From Antrihabitans spumae (GTDB lineage: Bacteria; Actinomycetota; Actinomycetes; Mycobacteriales; Mycobacteriaceae): 64,000 nucleotides of DNA. The position numbers and the translations under genes were made by a program. Below are positions 8,451 to 17,561 of this stretch, piece after piece (positions within the stretch are counted from its first letter, which is position 1; each line of letters begins with the position of its first letter). The notes beneath the pieces were generated by a model, which made no database searches, was not told the DNA's origin, and saw only the letters and a list, made by a program, of their open reading frames with translations. Location: NCBI RefSeq assembly GCF_043944905.1, contig NZ_JBIMSN010000154.1:1-64000 (forward strand), read 5' to 3'.

Positions 8451-9568
8451 GGATCGTCCAGATCGCCAACTTCTACACGCCGGCGTCGGGAGGGCTGCGC
8501 ACGTGTGTAGACGAAATCGGACGTGGCTACGGAAAAGCTGGTCACGACAGGGTTTTGATCGTGCCGGGGACATCCGACACCGACGAATCGACATCGGCAG
8601 GCCGACGGGTCACGCTGCCCAGCCCGAAGTTGTTCGGCTCGAACAGCTATCACATGCTGACAGCGAATCGGACCTGTGTGCTACTCGACTCGTTGGAGCC
8701 GGACGTGCTCGAGGTGAGTGACAAACTCAGTGTTCGATGGCTGTCGCCGTGGGCGCGCCGCAACAACGTTCCGCTTGTGCTCTTCTCACACGAGCGCATC
8801 GACGCGATACTTAGGTCCCGCGTGCCCCGCGGATTTCCGTTGGTCGCCCTTGCGAACGCTGCGAACGGCATGCTGAGCCAGCGAGCGGAAAACATCGTTG
8901 TCACATCCGATTTCGCGGCTGCGGAGTTCGCCAGAATCGGCGCAGACAATGTTCGCAAGATCCCGCTCGGTTGCGATCTGGAGCAGTTTCGTCCGCTGAC
9001 GCGCACACGGACTCCGGGCGACGACGTGGTGCGCCTCGTCACCGTCAGCAGGTTGTCGAAGGAGAAACGCGTCGATCGGTCGGTGGCGGCGGTGCGACTG
9101 TTGGTGGCCGACGGCGTGAACGCAGAACTGACGATCCTCGGCGACGGACCCTTACGTGGGCAAATCGAACGACAGGCTGCGCGACTACCTGTGCGGTTCG
9201 TCGGCCATGTGTCGGATCGCTGTGAACTTGCAAACCTTGTTGCCACCGCCGACATCGCTCTATGCCCTTCTCCGGTAGAGACTTTCGGGCTTGCTGCCCT
9301 CGAGGCGCTCGCCTGCGGAACGTCGGTCGTCGTTCCGCGCGACGGGGCGGCACACGAATCGCTCGGGGCACACGGGTCGGGCGTCGTCACGGACGGAACG
9401 CCGACGGGGCTCGCCGGGGGAGTGCAGGCACTGCTTTCGGTGCCGGCGCGACAGCGCCGGAGTGCGGCAAGGGTTGCCGCAGAAAGATTTCCGTGGTCGG
9501 CTACGGTCGCCGGACTACTGGATCTCTACGAAAGCTACAGCTGCCGTACCAAGGCGTCGGTGGGCTGA
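8447..9568 (+). CDS. GT4 family glycosyltransferase (mannosyltransferase-like)
   Basis: A 373-residue GT-B enzyme of family GT4. The N-terminal domain begins MRIVQIANFYTPASGGLRT (Gly-rich acceptor loop). The C-terminal domain has VTVSRLSKEKRVD and the E-x7-E signature at SPVETFGLAALEALACG. It resembles the GDP-mannose-dependent PimB/PimC/MgtA enzymes of mycobacteria, but the sugar donor is inferred only. The start is TTG at 8447, overlapping the stop of the DUF2334 gene. Its 3' end overlaps the converging DMT transporter gene by 34 bases. Confidence 0.85.
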   Translation: MRIVQIANFYTPASGGLRTCVDEIGRGYGKAGHDRVLIVPGTSDTDESTSAGRRVTLPSPKLFGSNSYHMLTANRTCVLLDSLEPDVLEVSDKLSVRWLSPWARRNNVPLVLFSHERIDAILRSRVPRGFPLVALANAANGMLSQRAENIVVTSDFAAAEFARIGADNVRKIPLGCDLEQFRPLTRTRTPGDDVVRLVTVSRLSKEKRVDRSVAAVRLLVADGVNAELTILGDGPLRGQIERQAARLPVRFVGHVSDRCELANLVATADIALCPSPVETFGLAALEALACGTSVVVPRDGAAHESLGAHGSGVVTDGTPTGLAGGVQALLSVPARQRRSAARVAAERFPWSATVAGLLDLYESYSCRTKASVG

Positions 9569-10421
9569 GGGAGTACTTGCGGGTCGTCGTCGTGCAGGGT
9601 GGGCGAATTCGCGAGCATCGCAACCCCGGCGATCACGAGTACGGCTGCTCCGATCAGGACGATCGGATCAGGATGTGCGACAACGACGAACAACGTGGTG
9701 CCCGCGACATAGCTGAGGATCGGATCGGTTGTCGTCATCGACGTCAATGCTGTCGGCAGCGACCCGCTCGCGAAGGCCTCTTGAGCAAGTATGCCGCCGA
9801 CGACCGTCGACACGGCCATACCCGGAAGTGCCCAGCTCAACTGTGGAAGTTGGGCAGTGGCCGACACGACGAGCACGGCCGTCGTGCAGAAGCAGAATCC
9901 GGCCGCGATGCCGATCAACGCGGACCTCGCCTGCGCGCGCTCGCCCACCCGACGTGCGGCAACGACGAGCAAAGCGACGGCACCGCCGGCGACCGCCAGT
10001 GCGACACCAAGTTGGTCGGAGCGGACGGCTCCGCGCGGCGGGCATTGCGATACGACAGCGACCAGTCCCGTGCACACCAGAACTGTGCCGAGCCAGTCGC
10101 GTCGTAGCGGACGCTGCCGTCGACGCAGGGCGGACAGCGGCAATGCGAAGAGCAACTGCACGACCAACACGGCTTGGACAACTTGAATGGAACCGAAATG
10201 TAGTGCGCAGGCATGTAATCCGAAGCCAACGACGTTGGCGGCAAGCCCGATCAGCCAGCGCGGACTGCGAATCAAGGTGGCGAGCAGCCCGATTGCCGGC
10301 AGCAGCCGCTCCGTCGTCGGCCTGGCGAGCGCAGCGGTTCGCGCGGTCGATTGTTGCAGCGCAGCGGAAACGGCGAACAAAGTGCTGCCAGGATCGCGAG
10401 TGTGACTCCGACGGCAGACAT
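9535..10421 (-). pseudogene. DMT (EamA-like) transporter with a one-base frameshift near the 5' end
   Basis: The main frame encodes a DMT-type membrane protein from LFAVSAALQQSTAR to the stop at 9535. The expected first helix, MSAVGVTLAILAAL, is encoded from ATG at 10421 in another frame. The join falls around 10379-10383 (CAAAG on the plus strand), and adding one base makes a 295-residue protein. The paralogue at 49083-49955 shows the intact pattern: a first helix running straight into LLFACAAVAQQSAA. Either the gene is damaged or the sequence lost a base here. Substrate unknown. The body carries about nine hydrophobic segments. Confidence 0.75.
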
Positions 10422-10545
10422 GGGTACATGCTGATCGATCGAGTTGAACGACAGGTTGCTTCCAGCTGTGTCTTCTCCTCACCGATCATGCGTGCAACGA
10501 TCTCTGCGTGGGGGTCAGCGCTCCGTCACCCGCAGAGGAGTTTTC

Positions 10546-12174
10546 GTGCCTGGTTCTGGTTCGGTCAAGGTCGGTGCCGTCGTAGCGACAGTGCTTGTAC
10601 TTGCCTCCGCGTGTTCGAGTTCCGACAACGGTTCCAGCGACGATTCGGTTGCGCCCGCGGGCAGCTCCGCCGAGATCGGTACGTTGCCTGACGCCGCGAA
10701 GAAAGTCATGGAAAAGCCCGAATATGGCACCGCGCGCTGGATCTACTACGTGTCGAACGCGGACACAGGGGAGGTGCTGCTCGCCAATCGACCCGACGAA
10801 ATGATCTACACGGGGTCGACGGCAAAGAATTTTACGGTTGCCTCCGTCTACGACACGGTCGGCGCGGACACCCGGTTCACGACGCCCGTCTATACGACTG
10901 CGCCGCCGGATGCAGGAGTCGTTCCAGGCAACCTGGTGCTGGTCGCATCGGGTGATCTTGCACTCGGCGGGCGCGGCGGCCTCGACGGCAAGATGGATCA
11001 CACTTTCTACAGCGACACCGTCGACCATCAGTACGGCAACCTCGCTCCCAACGCGCGGCCGTCGACCGACGTGGGTGACCCCCTCGCCGGCGTGACCGAA
11101 CTTGCTCGTCAGGTCGCTGCCAAAGGCGTGACGCGTATCGACGGAGACGTCGTGATCGACACCAGATTGTGGGACACCTACCAATCCAACGATGGACCTG
11201 TCACGCCGATCTTCGTCAACGACAACATCCTCGACGTGATGGTGACGGCAGCGGCGGTCGATGGGACGGCGACCATCGTGTCGTCGCCCCAGACCGGCGC
11301 GTACACCGTTGTCTCGCAGGTACAGACCGTCGCAGGTGACGGCGACACGGCACTGAGCATCGAACCCGACCCCGCCGATCCGACGAAGCTGCTCGTCTCC
11401 GGCACGATCGCGGCGGGCAAATCGCAACTGAGCGTGTACAACGTGCCGGACCCTGCGGACTGGGCGCGCATCCTTTTCATCGAGGCGCTCGGACGAGCAG
11501 GCGTCACAGTCGCCGCGCCGGCTCGTGCTGCGAACAACGAGTCGATCCTGCCCGCGAGCGGCACCTTCACCGACGATCGCACAGTTGCTTCGATCGAGTC
11601 TCCGCCGGTAGCTGCGATGGGAGCGATGATTCTCGAAACCAGTTACAACGCAGGCGCGAACGCGTTTCTCTGCATGCTTGCCGTCAAGGCAGGCAAGACG
11701 GATTGTCTTGCCGGGATCGAGACGATCTACGGTTTGGTCGAAAAGGCGGGGTTGAACAAGGACGCTGTGTTCGTCACCGATGGCCAAGGTGGCGACCCAG
11801 CATCGGCAACGCCGCGGCAGCTGACCAAATGGATGGAATGGGCGAGGAAGCAGCCATGGGGTGACGCAATCGTCGCGGGCCAACCGGTCCTGGCGGAGTC
11901 GGGGTCGCTCGCGCCGTACGGGGCAGGTACTCCGGCGGCGGGCAAGGTCGCAGCCAAGGCAGGCACGGGAGTGGCGTTGAATCCGTCCACCGGTCGGCTG
12001 CTGACCAACGTCCAAAGCTTGGCCGGGTACCTGACGCTCGACGACGGCACCGTTCTTGCCTTCGACCTGGCAATGGGTGGTGCGACGTACCCGCAGCTCT
12101 ACGACGGACTCGTCCAAGCCGGTGCCGACGTGGCAGAGGTTGCAGCCGCGTTCCAACAGGGGTTGTCGAACTAG
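10546..12174 (+). CDS. D-alanyl-D-alanine carboxypeptidase / PBP4-type lipoprotein (S13)
   Basis: A 542-residue exported protein. A lipobox LASAC puts the lipid-modified cysteine at residue 23. Penicillin-binding motifs of the DacB/S13 family follow: STAK with the catalytic serine at about residue 91, SYN in ETSYNAGANAF, and KAGTG where the family usually has KTG. It would trim pentapeptides or cut cross-links in peptidoglycan outside the membrane. GTG at 10546 is chosen because AGAGGAG precedes it and the lipoprotein signal begins directly; an in-frame TTG at 10444 would add 34 unrelated residues. The next gene starts 17 bases downstream. Confidence 0.85.
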   Translation: MPGSGSVKVGAVVATVLVLASACSSSDNGSSDDSVAPAGSSAEIGTLPDAAKKVMEKPEYGTARWIYYVSNADTGEVLLANRPDEMIYTGSTAKNFTVASVYDTVGADTRFTTPVYTTAPPDAGVVPGNLVLVASGDLALGGRGGLDGKMDHTFYSDTVDHQYGNLAPNARPSTDVGDPLAGVTELARQVAAKGVTRIDGDVVIDTRLWDTYQSNDGPVTPIFVNDNILDVMVTAAAVDGTATIVSSPQTGAYTVVSQVQTVAGDGDTALSIEPDPADPTKLLVSGTIAAGKSQLSVYNVPDPADWARILFIEALGRAGVTVAAPARAANNESILPASGTFTDDRTVASIESPPVAAMGAMILETSYNAGANAFLCMLAVKAGKTDCLAGIETIYGLVEKAGLNKDAVFVTDGQGGDPASATPRQLTKWMEWARKQPWGDAIVAGQPVLAESGSLAPYGAGTPAAGKVAAKAGTGVALNPSTGRLLTNVQSLAGYLTLDDGTVLAFDLAMGGATYPQLYDGLVQAGADVAEVAAAFQQGLSN

Positions 12175-12191
12175 GCCGGTCGTCTGGCAGC

Positions 12192-13019
12192 ATGACGCCC
12201 GTGCTGGAATTTGTGCTCGGCGGAATCGTCGTGGTCGAGACGTTGGGTCTCGTCGCGCTCACCGCGCTGCAGATTCGCAATCAGCATCGAATCCGGGATT
12301 TGCGCCGGCAACTTGCTGGTAGGGAGCGGACGTGGATCTCGAGTAGCAAGGGCGCTGTGAAGGCCGTGTGGGAGACGGCGAACCTGATGCGGGAGAAAGG
12401 GATCGGGGGAGCACTACGCAACTCGATCGAAGAACTCGCTGGGTGGGCACAGGTCGAGCAACCCGACCTCGCTCGACTGGCAGCGCGTGACGGCACGGTC
12501 ACCATCTTCTTCTCCGACATCGAACGCTCGACGGCATTGAACGAACACTTCGGCGATCAGGCATGGGTGAAGCTGCTCGGCCGACACGACAACGTTGTTC
12601 GAGACTGCGTGCAGTTGCACGAGGGCCAGGTTGTGAAAAGTCAGGGCGATGGATTTATGGTCGCGTTCGGGCATCCCGAACAAGCCGTGCGGTGCGGTAT
12701 CGACGTGCAACGAGCACTCGTCGGAGCGGCGTGGACCGAACGGGCACGAGTTCGGGTCCGCATCGGAATCCACCGCGGCGACGCGGTGCGGAGGGGCGAC
12801 GATCTGTTCGGCAGAAACGTCGCGATGGCCGCTCGCGTCGCAGCTGAAGCGGCGGGTGGCGAAGTGCTGGTCAGTGCTGCCGTGCGGGATGCGGTCGACA
12901 GCCCGGACCTGACGTTCGGTCCGGAACGCAACGTCGAATTGAAAGGTTTTCGCGGCGTTCACAAGATCTATCCACTGGAACTGGGCCACGCTCGGCCCGA
13001 CCGCGTGCTGCGTGCCTGA
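12192..13019 (+). CDS. Membrane-anchored class III nucleotide cyclase
   Basis: A 275-residue protein: one N-terminal helix (residues ~5-27), a short linker, then a class III adenylate/guanylate cyclase domain (~100-265). The metal-binding aspartates are Asp109 (FFSDIERST) and Asp153 (KSQGDGF). Lys149 fits an ATP-specifying lysine. The transition-state Asn/Arg pair lies in GRNVAMAARV. All catalytic residues appear present, so cAMP synthesis is plausible. There is no HAMP domain or receptor domain. It lies 17 bases after the carboxypeptidase gene and may be co-transcribed. Confidence 0.85.
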   Translation: MTPVLEFVLGGIVVVETLGLVALTALQIRNQHRIRDLRRQLAGRERTWISSSKGAVKAVWETANLMREKGIGGALRNSIEELAGWAQVEQPDLARLAARDGTVTIFFSDIERSTALNEHFGDQAWVKLLGRHDNVVRDCVQLHEGQVVKSQGDGFMVAFGHPEQAVRCGIDVQRALVGAAWTERARVRVRIGIHRGDAVRRGDDLFGRNVAMAARVAAEAAGGEVLVSAAVRDAVDSPDLTFGPERNVELKGFRGVHKIYPLELGHARPDRVLRA

Positions 13020-13021
13020 CG

Positions 13022-14266
13022 CTAGGCCGCAGCCAAGCATTCTTCGCGTGCGAGAGCTTGTGCTTCGCGCCGCGCCAGCAGTGTAAATGCCAGTGCCGCA
13101 AGCAATGCGAACGCGATGACAGCGGCTGAGTACACCTCGGCCGTGGTCAGCAAGCCGGCCGATCCGATGGCGAACCCAGCGATCACCGCAGGCACGCTGA
13201 AGGCGGTGTAGCTGACCGCGAACACAGTCGCGAACACCTGGCCTCGCTCGTGCGGGAGTGTCAGTGCGCCGAGGGTCTTCATTGCGCCGAGGAATGCGGT
13301 ACCGAAACCGAAGCCGGATACTGCGGCTCCGACGAAGAACACGGCAATCGATTCGACGAGAAGCGACGTGACGGTGATGCCGACTCCTGCTGCGCGCGTG
13401 ACGGATCCGCCGACCATGACAATCCGCGGCGCAGTGTTGCGGGCCACATAGGCGCCGAACGCACCGGCGCCGAACAGGGTGAAGATCTCGGCGCCGCCGA
13501 TCACGTGATTACGGACGTCGAAGACGCTTGCCGTGATGGACGGGCTGAGCGACAGATACAGGCCGCCTAGCGACCACGATGCGATCAAGCACGGCACGAT
13601 CGTGGTGAACGTGCGCCGAATTGCCGGTGGGACTGCCACTTTCGGGCGCAGGGCCGCGAACAGGTGTGCGCGTGAGGCGAATCCGTCGGCCGGTGTGGGT
13701 TCGGGCATGGCGACTACCAATGCGGCGAAGGCCAGATAGGCAATTGCCAATACGACGTAGACCAGTGTCATCGGCGCAGGCGCGAATTGCACGAGCAGCC
13801 CGGCTCCCAGCGCGCCGGTGGCGAGACCTGCGGTCGGCGCAATGCTGTTGAGCAAAGGACCGCGTGATTCGTTGGGTTGGAGGTCGATGACCGTTGCGGT
13901 GAACGCGCCGGTCGCAGCGCCGGTCGCAAGTCCCTGGAGGATCCGCGCCGCGATCAGCCACGGGACGCTGTCGGCGAGGACGAAGACGACCATGGCGACC
14001 GCCAAGGTCACCAGGGAAGCCGCGAGAACAGGCTTGCGGCCGATGTGATCGGACAGTGCGCCGACCGTCAGCAACGACGCCAGCAGCGCGACGACATACA
14101 CAGCGAAGATCACGGTGAGTGTGATCGACGAAAAGCCCCATTGCTCCTGGTAGACCGAATACAGGGGTGACGGTGCCGCCGCGCCGCACATCAGCACGAA
14201 GAAGGCGGTCGCGACGATCCAGAAGCCGATGGCACGCGGGATTTGTCGAGCTCGCATTGTGGTCAT
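13022..14266 (-). CDS. MFS transporter
   Basis: A 414-residue, twelve-helix major facilitator. The conserved loop 2-3 motif is present as GALSDHIGRKPVL. Drug or metabolite efflux is the usual role; the substrate is not predictable. The start may be GTG 14269, ATG 14266 or ATG 14257, which differ only in the short cytoplasmic tail. It converges on the cyclase gene with two bases between stops. Confidence 0.85.
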   Translation of the reverse strand: MTTMRARQIPRAIGFWIVATAFFVLMCGAAAPSPLYSVYQEQWGFSSITLTVIFAVYVVALLASLLTVGALSDHIGRKPVLAASLVTLAVAMVVFVLADSVPWLIAARILQGLATGAATGAFTATVIDLQPNESRGPLLNSIAPTAGLATGALGAGLLVQFAPAPMTLVYVVLAIAYLAFAALVVAMPEPTPADGFASRAHLFAALRPKVAVPPAIRRTFTTIVPCLIASWSLGGLYLSLSPSITASVFDVRNHVIGGAEIFTLFGAGAFGAYVARNTAPRIVMVGGSVTRAAGVGITVTSLLVESIAVFFVGAAVSGFGFGTAFLGAMKTLGALTLPHERGQVFATVFAVSYTAFSVPAVIAGFAIGSAGLLTTAEVYSAAVIAFALLAALAFTLLARREAQALAREECLAAA

Positions 14267-14331
14267 CACTAGTGGACCAACACGAGGCGCCGCGAATCTC
14301 TTCCATGCGCTCGATCGCTACGCCGACGCCG

Positions 14332-15066
14332 TCACCGCACGATGACCGGATCGCCCCGTTTGGCGTTGTTGTAGAACCAGGCCGCGTTGCCGGTGCTCAG
14401 GTTGATGCAGCCATGGCTGACGTTCGCGTACCCCTGCGAATCTGCCGACCACGGTGCGGCGTGAACGAAGATGCCACCCCACGTGATGCGGACCGCGTAC
14501 TCGACGTCGAGTTTGTACCCCTCCTTGGAGGTGATCGGTACCCCGTACGTCGACGAATCCATCACGATGTCGCGGAACTTCTCGATCACCGGAAATGTCC
14601 CGGCGGGTGTCTCGTAGCCGGGTTTGCCCAAGGAGGCCGGCATCCACTGCACTACTTCGCCGTCGATGCTGACGGTGAACTCGTGCGTCGAACGGTTTGC
14701 GACCGCTACCAGTGCACTACCGACCTGAAACTGTGTCCTGAAACCGACGGCGTCGACCGTGACGTCGGTGTACGCGGGCCAGAATTCGGCAGGACTCCAC
14801 TGCACAACAGAGTCGTCGAGCCAACGGAACTGGCCAGCCACAGGCGTGGACGTAGTGATCGTGATCGAGCGCTCGGCGGCGGTGCGATCGGAAATCTCCG
14901 TGGGAAATCGGACGGTGACCGGTTGTGCGATTCCGACGACCTCGCCGTTCGGCGGGTCGAGTAGCGGTGGGCCGTGTGTGCCCGCCTGAGCCGTCGCCGA
15001 CACCCCGAACATGGGTGCTGCAGCGAAAAGTACGACCAGAACGACACGTGCAATCGGCTTGCGCAT
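14332..15066 (-). CDS. L,D-transpeptidase with N-terminal Ig-like domain
   Basis: A 244-residue exported protein with a signal peptide (MRKPIARVVLVVLFAAAP... to an Ala-rich site near residue 28), a Big_10-type Ig-like domain (~35-115) and a YkuD domain (~120-244). The catalytic motif is SHGCINLS with Cys220 as nucleophile, and the upstream His in GGIFVHAAPW fits the family. This domain order matches mycobacterial Ldt enzymes that make 3-3 peptidoglycan cross-links. Together with the short L,D-transpeptidase at 252-755 the window encodes two such enzymes. Confidence 0.92.
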   Translation of the reverse strand: MRKPIARVVLVVLFAAAPMFGVSATAQAGTHGPPLLDPPNGEVVGIAQPVTVRFPTEISDRTAAERSITITTSTPVAGQFRWLDDSVVQWSPAEFWPAYTDVTVDAVGFRTQFQVGSALVAVANRSTHEFTVSIDGEVVQWMPASLGKPGYETPAGTFPVIEKFRDIVMDSSTYGVPITSKEGYKLDVEYAVRITWGGIFVHAAPWSADSQGYANVSHGCINLSTGNAAWFYNNAKRGDPVIVR

Positions 15067-15180
15067 GGTCCGTTTCGCCCCTCTTGACGCGACCCCAACC
15101 GCTCATTTAATAAGAGCACAGCAAGATCGCTGGGGCTAGGCTCGAGACCAACTATTTACCCAGCTCAGAGCGGTACTCGA

Positions 15181-16146
15181 CTAGTTGTTGTAGTCCCAGA
15201 ACTGCAACCACTTGACACTGGCGAACAACGTCAACGTGACGATGTAGACACCGATGACGACCGCTGCGCCGATCACGCTGACCGGACGGCCTGCGCCGTC
15301 GATCGGATCGAGCCAGCGAGCAAACGGTTTGGAGACCCACGGCATCAAGAAGTAGGTCATGACGCCGACACTGCAGATCTGACTCAGCCACAACGCAAGC
15401 CAGGGTTCGGCGCCCATCCGGTCGAGGGTCGGTCCGAGGAAACGGGAAAGCACCATCACCGTCGGATACAGCACCAACAGCACGATCATCGCCGCTTTCC
15501 AGTTCGGCGTGACCTTGGTTTCACCGTTTTCGATACGCATGGTCGAACCGAAAGCTGTGGTGTGTGCGATCTGGGAGAAGTCTTCGGTGAGATTGGCACG
15601 CAACTCGGGCAACGCCTCTTCCCGCTCACGCGAGGTGAGCCACCTGTCGAGGTGCGCACCCGTTCGGAAACGAACCATCGACAGCCAACGCCCTGTGACG
15701 TCCGGCGGAAAAACCAGGGTCCCGTCGAAGCCGGAGAAGGCCGCGGTCGTCGGATAGAGCCCGACCTGACTCTGCGCGAACTCGGCTTCTTTGCCTGCCG
15801 ACACGCTGTGCCGAAAGACGCTGGTGCCTGCGGCGGGCAAGCTGCCTTCGACGACGATCAGATCCGAGGTCTTGCGTCGAAATCCCTGCGCCTCACCGCC
15901 GTCGAGCACCCGCCTCCGATCGCGCGAGTCCAACCAGGTGTGCAGCTGTTTTTCGGAGTCGAACGCCGCCGCGAAGGCCCAGTCGAGTTCGCCGTCGCGC
16001 AACGACTGTGTGGTCCCGGCCGAGCCGTCCGAGGCATTCGCGCTCGCGGCCAACTCACCGAGCCACGTGTCGAATGCCGGGTCGTCGGTGCGGTGGAAGA
16101 CCGTGATGGCCGTTGCGATCGGGCTGGTCGGTCCTGTGGCGGCCAC
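15181..16146 (-). CDS. Two-domain antibiotic-biosynthesis-monooxygenase-like membrane protein
   Basis: A 321-residue protein. Residues ~10-100 and ~105-200 each resemble ABM (dimeric alpha/beta barrel) domains, with repeated Trp-Leu elements (DTWLGELAAS, LHTWLDSRDR, LDRWLTSRER). Three to four membrane helices follow (from residue ~216: AAMIVLLVLYPTVMVL onward). The GTG start at 16146 is two bases past the guanine deaminase stop, so it is the last gene of the purine operon. A role in purine breakdown is unknown; a link to urate oxidation products or hydrogen peroxide from uricase is speculation. Confidence 0.7.
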   Translation of the reverse strand: MAATGPTSPIATAITVFHRTDDPAFDTWLGELAASANASDGSAGTTQSLRDGELDWAFAAAFDSEKQLHTWLDSRDRRRVLDGGEAQGFRRKTSDLIVVEGSLPAAGTSVFRHSVSAGKEAEFAQSQVGLYPTTAAFSGFDGTLVFPPDVTGRWLSMVRFRTGAHLDRWLTSREREEALPELRANLTEDFSQIAHTTAFGSTMRIENGETKVTPNWKAAMIVLLVLYPTVMVLSRFLGPTLDRMGAEPWLALWLSQICSVGVMTYFLMPWVSKPFARWLDPIDGAGRPVSVIGAAVVIGVYIVTLTLFASVKWLQFWDYNN

Positions 16147-16148
16147 AA

Positions 16149-17561
16149 CTAACTCAGTTCTGCGCGACGGCCCCGCACGTAGACCTCGGTCACAGCAGGC
16201 TCGCGGATACCCATCAGCAGTACGAACAATGTCTGCTCGCGCGCCAATTGTGCGTCGTCCGAGCGGATTCCGTACTTCAGCGCGGCGTCGAGCGGGGGGT
16301 GCCTGCTCGGTTCGACGACGATGAAGTCCGCTTCCTTGCCGAGATCGAAGTTTCCGAAGCGGTCCTCCATGTCGAGAGCTCGCGCACCCGCGAGTGTTCC
16401 GGTGAACAGCATTTCGGCAGGGTGCATGGAGACGCCCGCGTCACCCGGTTCGGAGATGTGCACTTTGAATGCATCCGACAGCACCTTCGAGATCAGCCAT
16501 TCGTCGCCTCCGCCGAAGTCGGTCCCCGCAGCAACGTTGACGCCGGCTGCGATCGTGCGCTTCCATGGCATGGTCCCGGATCCCAGAAACTGTTGCGAGA
16601 CCGGACAATGCGCGATCGAGGTGCCCGTCTCGGCCATCCGTTCCAGTTCGGAATCCTGGCAGTGCACGCAGTGGGCAAGGATGCTGCGCTTGCCGAGCAG
16701 ACTCTTGCCGCCGACCGTGGATCCCGGCAGAAACTTGCCGTCGTAGGTATCGAGGTAGGAGTCGACCTGATAGACCTGCTTGGTCGTGTCGACCTCGCCG
16801 GTGCCGGGCCTGGCGTTCTCGTTGAGGTGGCTGTGGAAGTAGACGCCCCGTTCGCGCACCGAATCGTACAGTTCACCAAGGTTTCTCAGCGTTTCGGTGG
16901 TGACCGACAGGGAGAACCGCGGCACGATCGCCACGTGCAGCAATGCGGTTGCCACATCTCCTGTGTCGGCTCCGTGCCACTTCTCGATCTCTTCGGTCGT
17001 CAGCCGGATGGCGTCTTCCTCCGACGTCAGCAACGGTTGCGCCGTGTCGCCACCGACGGTCTGTATCCCACGGCCGCTGACAATCCGCAGTCCTGCGCGT
17101 TTGGTCGTCGCGAAGAGCGCATCCTGAGCGTGCGGGAATGCCGAGCCGAACACCATTGCCGCCGTAGTCCCGGCAGCGATTCGCCTGGTGCAGAACTCCA
17201 CGGCCGCGCGCTCGGCGTACTCGGGATCGGCGAACCGCGACTCCGACGGGAAGATGCAGAGGGTGAGCCACTCGAGCAGTTGCCCGCCGCCGTAGGCATC
17301 GCCTGCGAAGGTTTGCGGAAAGTGAATATGTGTATCTACGAAACCCGGAAGCAGAAAACCGGGGCGATGATCGAACACGGTCGGATCGGCACCACTCGGT
17401 AGCGCGCCGTCGTGATCGACTCTGTTGCCGCAGAATATGATTCGACCGTCGTCGCCGATCACCAGCGCGCCGTCCTCGATCGAAACCAACGACGCCGCGG
17501 CGTCGGCGACGGTACCGCTTCCCGCCACGTGGAAGATATGTCCGAAATGCACCTGGCTCAC
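16149..17561 (-). CDS. guaD: Guanine deaminase
   Basis: A 470-residue amidohydrolase that hydrolyses guanine to xanthine and ammonia. The metal-site motif PGFVDTHIHFPQ is followed by the later histidines in FHSHLNE and LAHCVHC and the aspartate in AGTDFGGG. Length and the DTHIHFPQ form fit bacterial GuaD rather than cytosine or atrazine relatives. GTG at 17561 overlaps the xanthine dehydrogenase stop (GTGA) and is preferred; TTG at 17579 would add six residues. Its product is the substrate of the xanthine dehydrogenase encoded just upstream. Confidence 0.88.
   Translation of the reverse strand: MSQVHFGHIFHVAGSGTVADAAASLVSIEDGALVIGDDGRIIFCGNRVDHDGALPSGADPTVFDHRPGFLLPGFVDTHIHFPQTFAGDAYGGGQLLEWLTLCIFPSESRFADPEYAERAAVEFCTRRIAAGTTAAMVFGSAFPHAQDALFATTKRAGLRIVSGRGIQTVGGDTAQPLLTSEEDAIRLTTEEIEKWHGADTGDVATALLHVAIVPRFSLSVTTETLRNLGELYDSVRERGVYFHSHLNENARPGTGEVDTTKQVYQVDSYLDTYDGKFLPGSTVGGKSLLGKRSILAHCVHCQDSELERMAETGTSIAHCPVSQQFLGSGTMPWKRTIAAGVNVAAGTDFGGGDEWLISKVLSDAFKVHISEPGDAGVSMHPAEMLFTGTLAGARALDMEDRFGNFDLGKEADFIVVEPSRHPPLDAALKYGIRSDDAQLAREQTLFVLLMGIREPAVTEVYVRGRRAELS

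Noticed and set aside
10486..12156. 556-codon minus-strand frame opposite the carboxypeptidase gene
   Set aside because: Shadow frame rich in Arg and Asp. The plus strand has a lipobox and complete penicillin-binding motifs.
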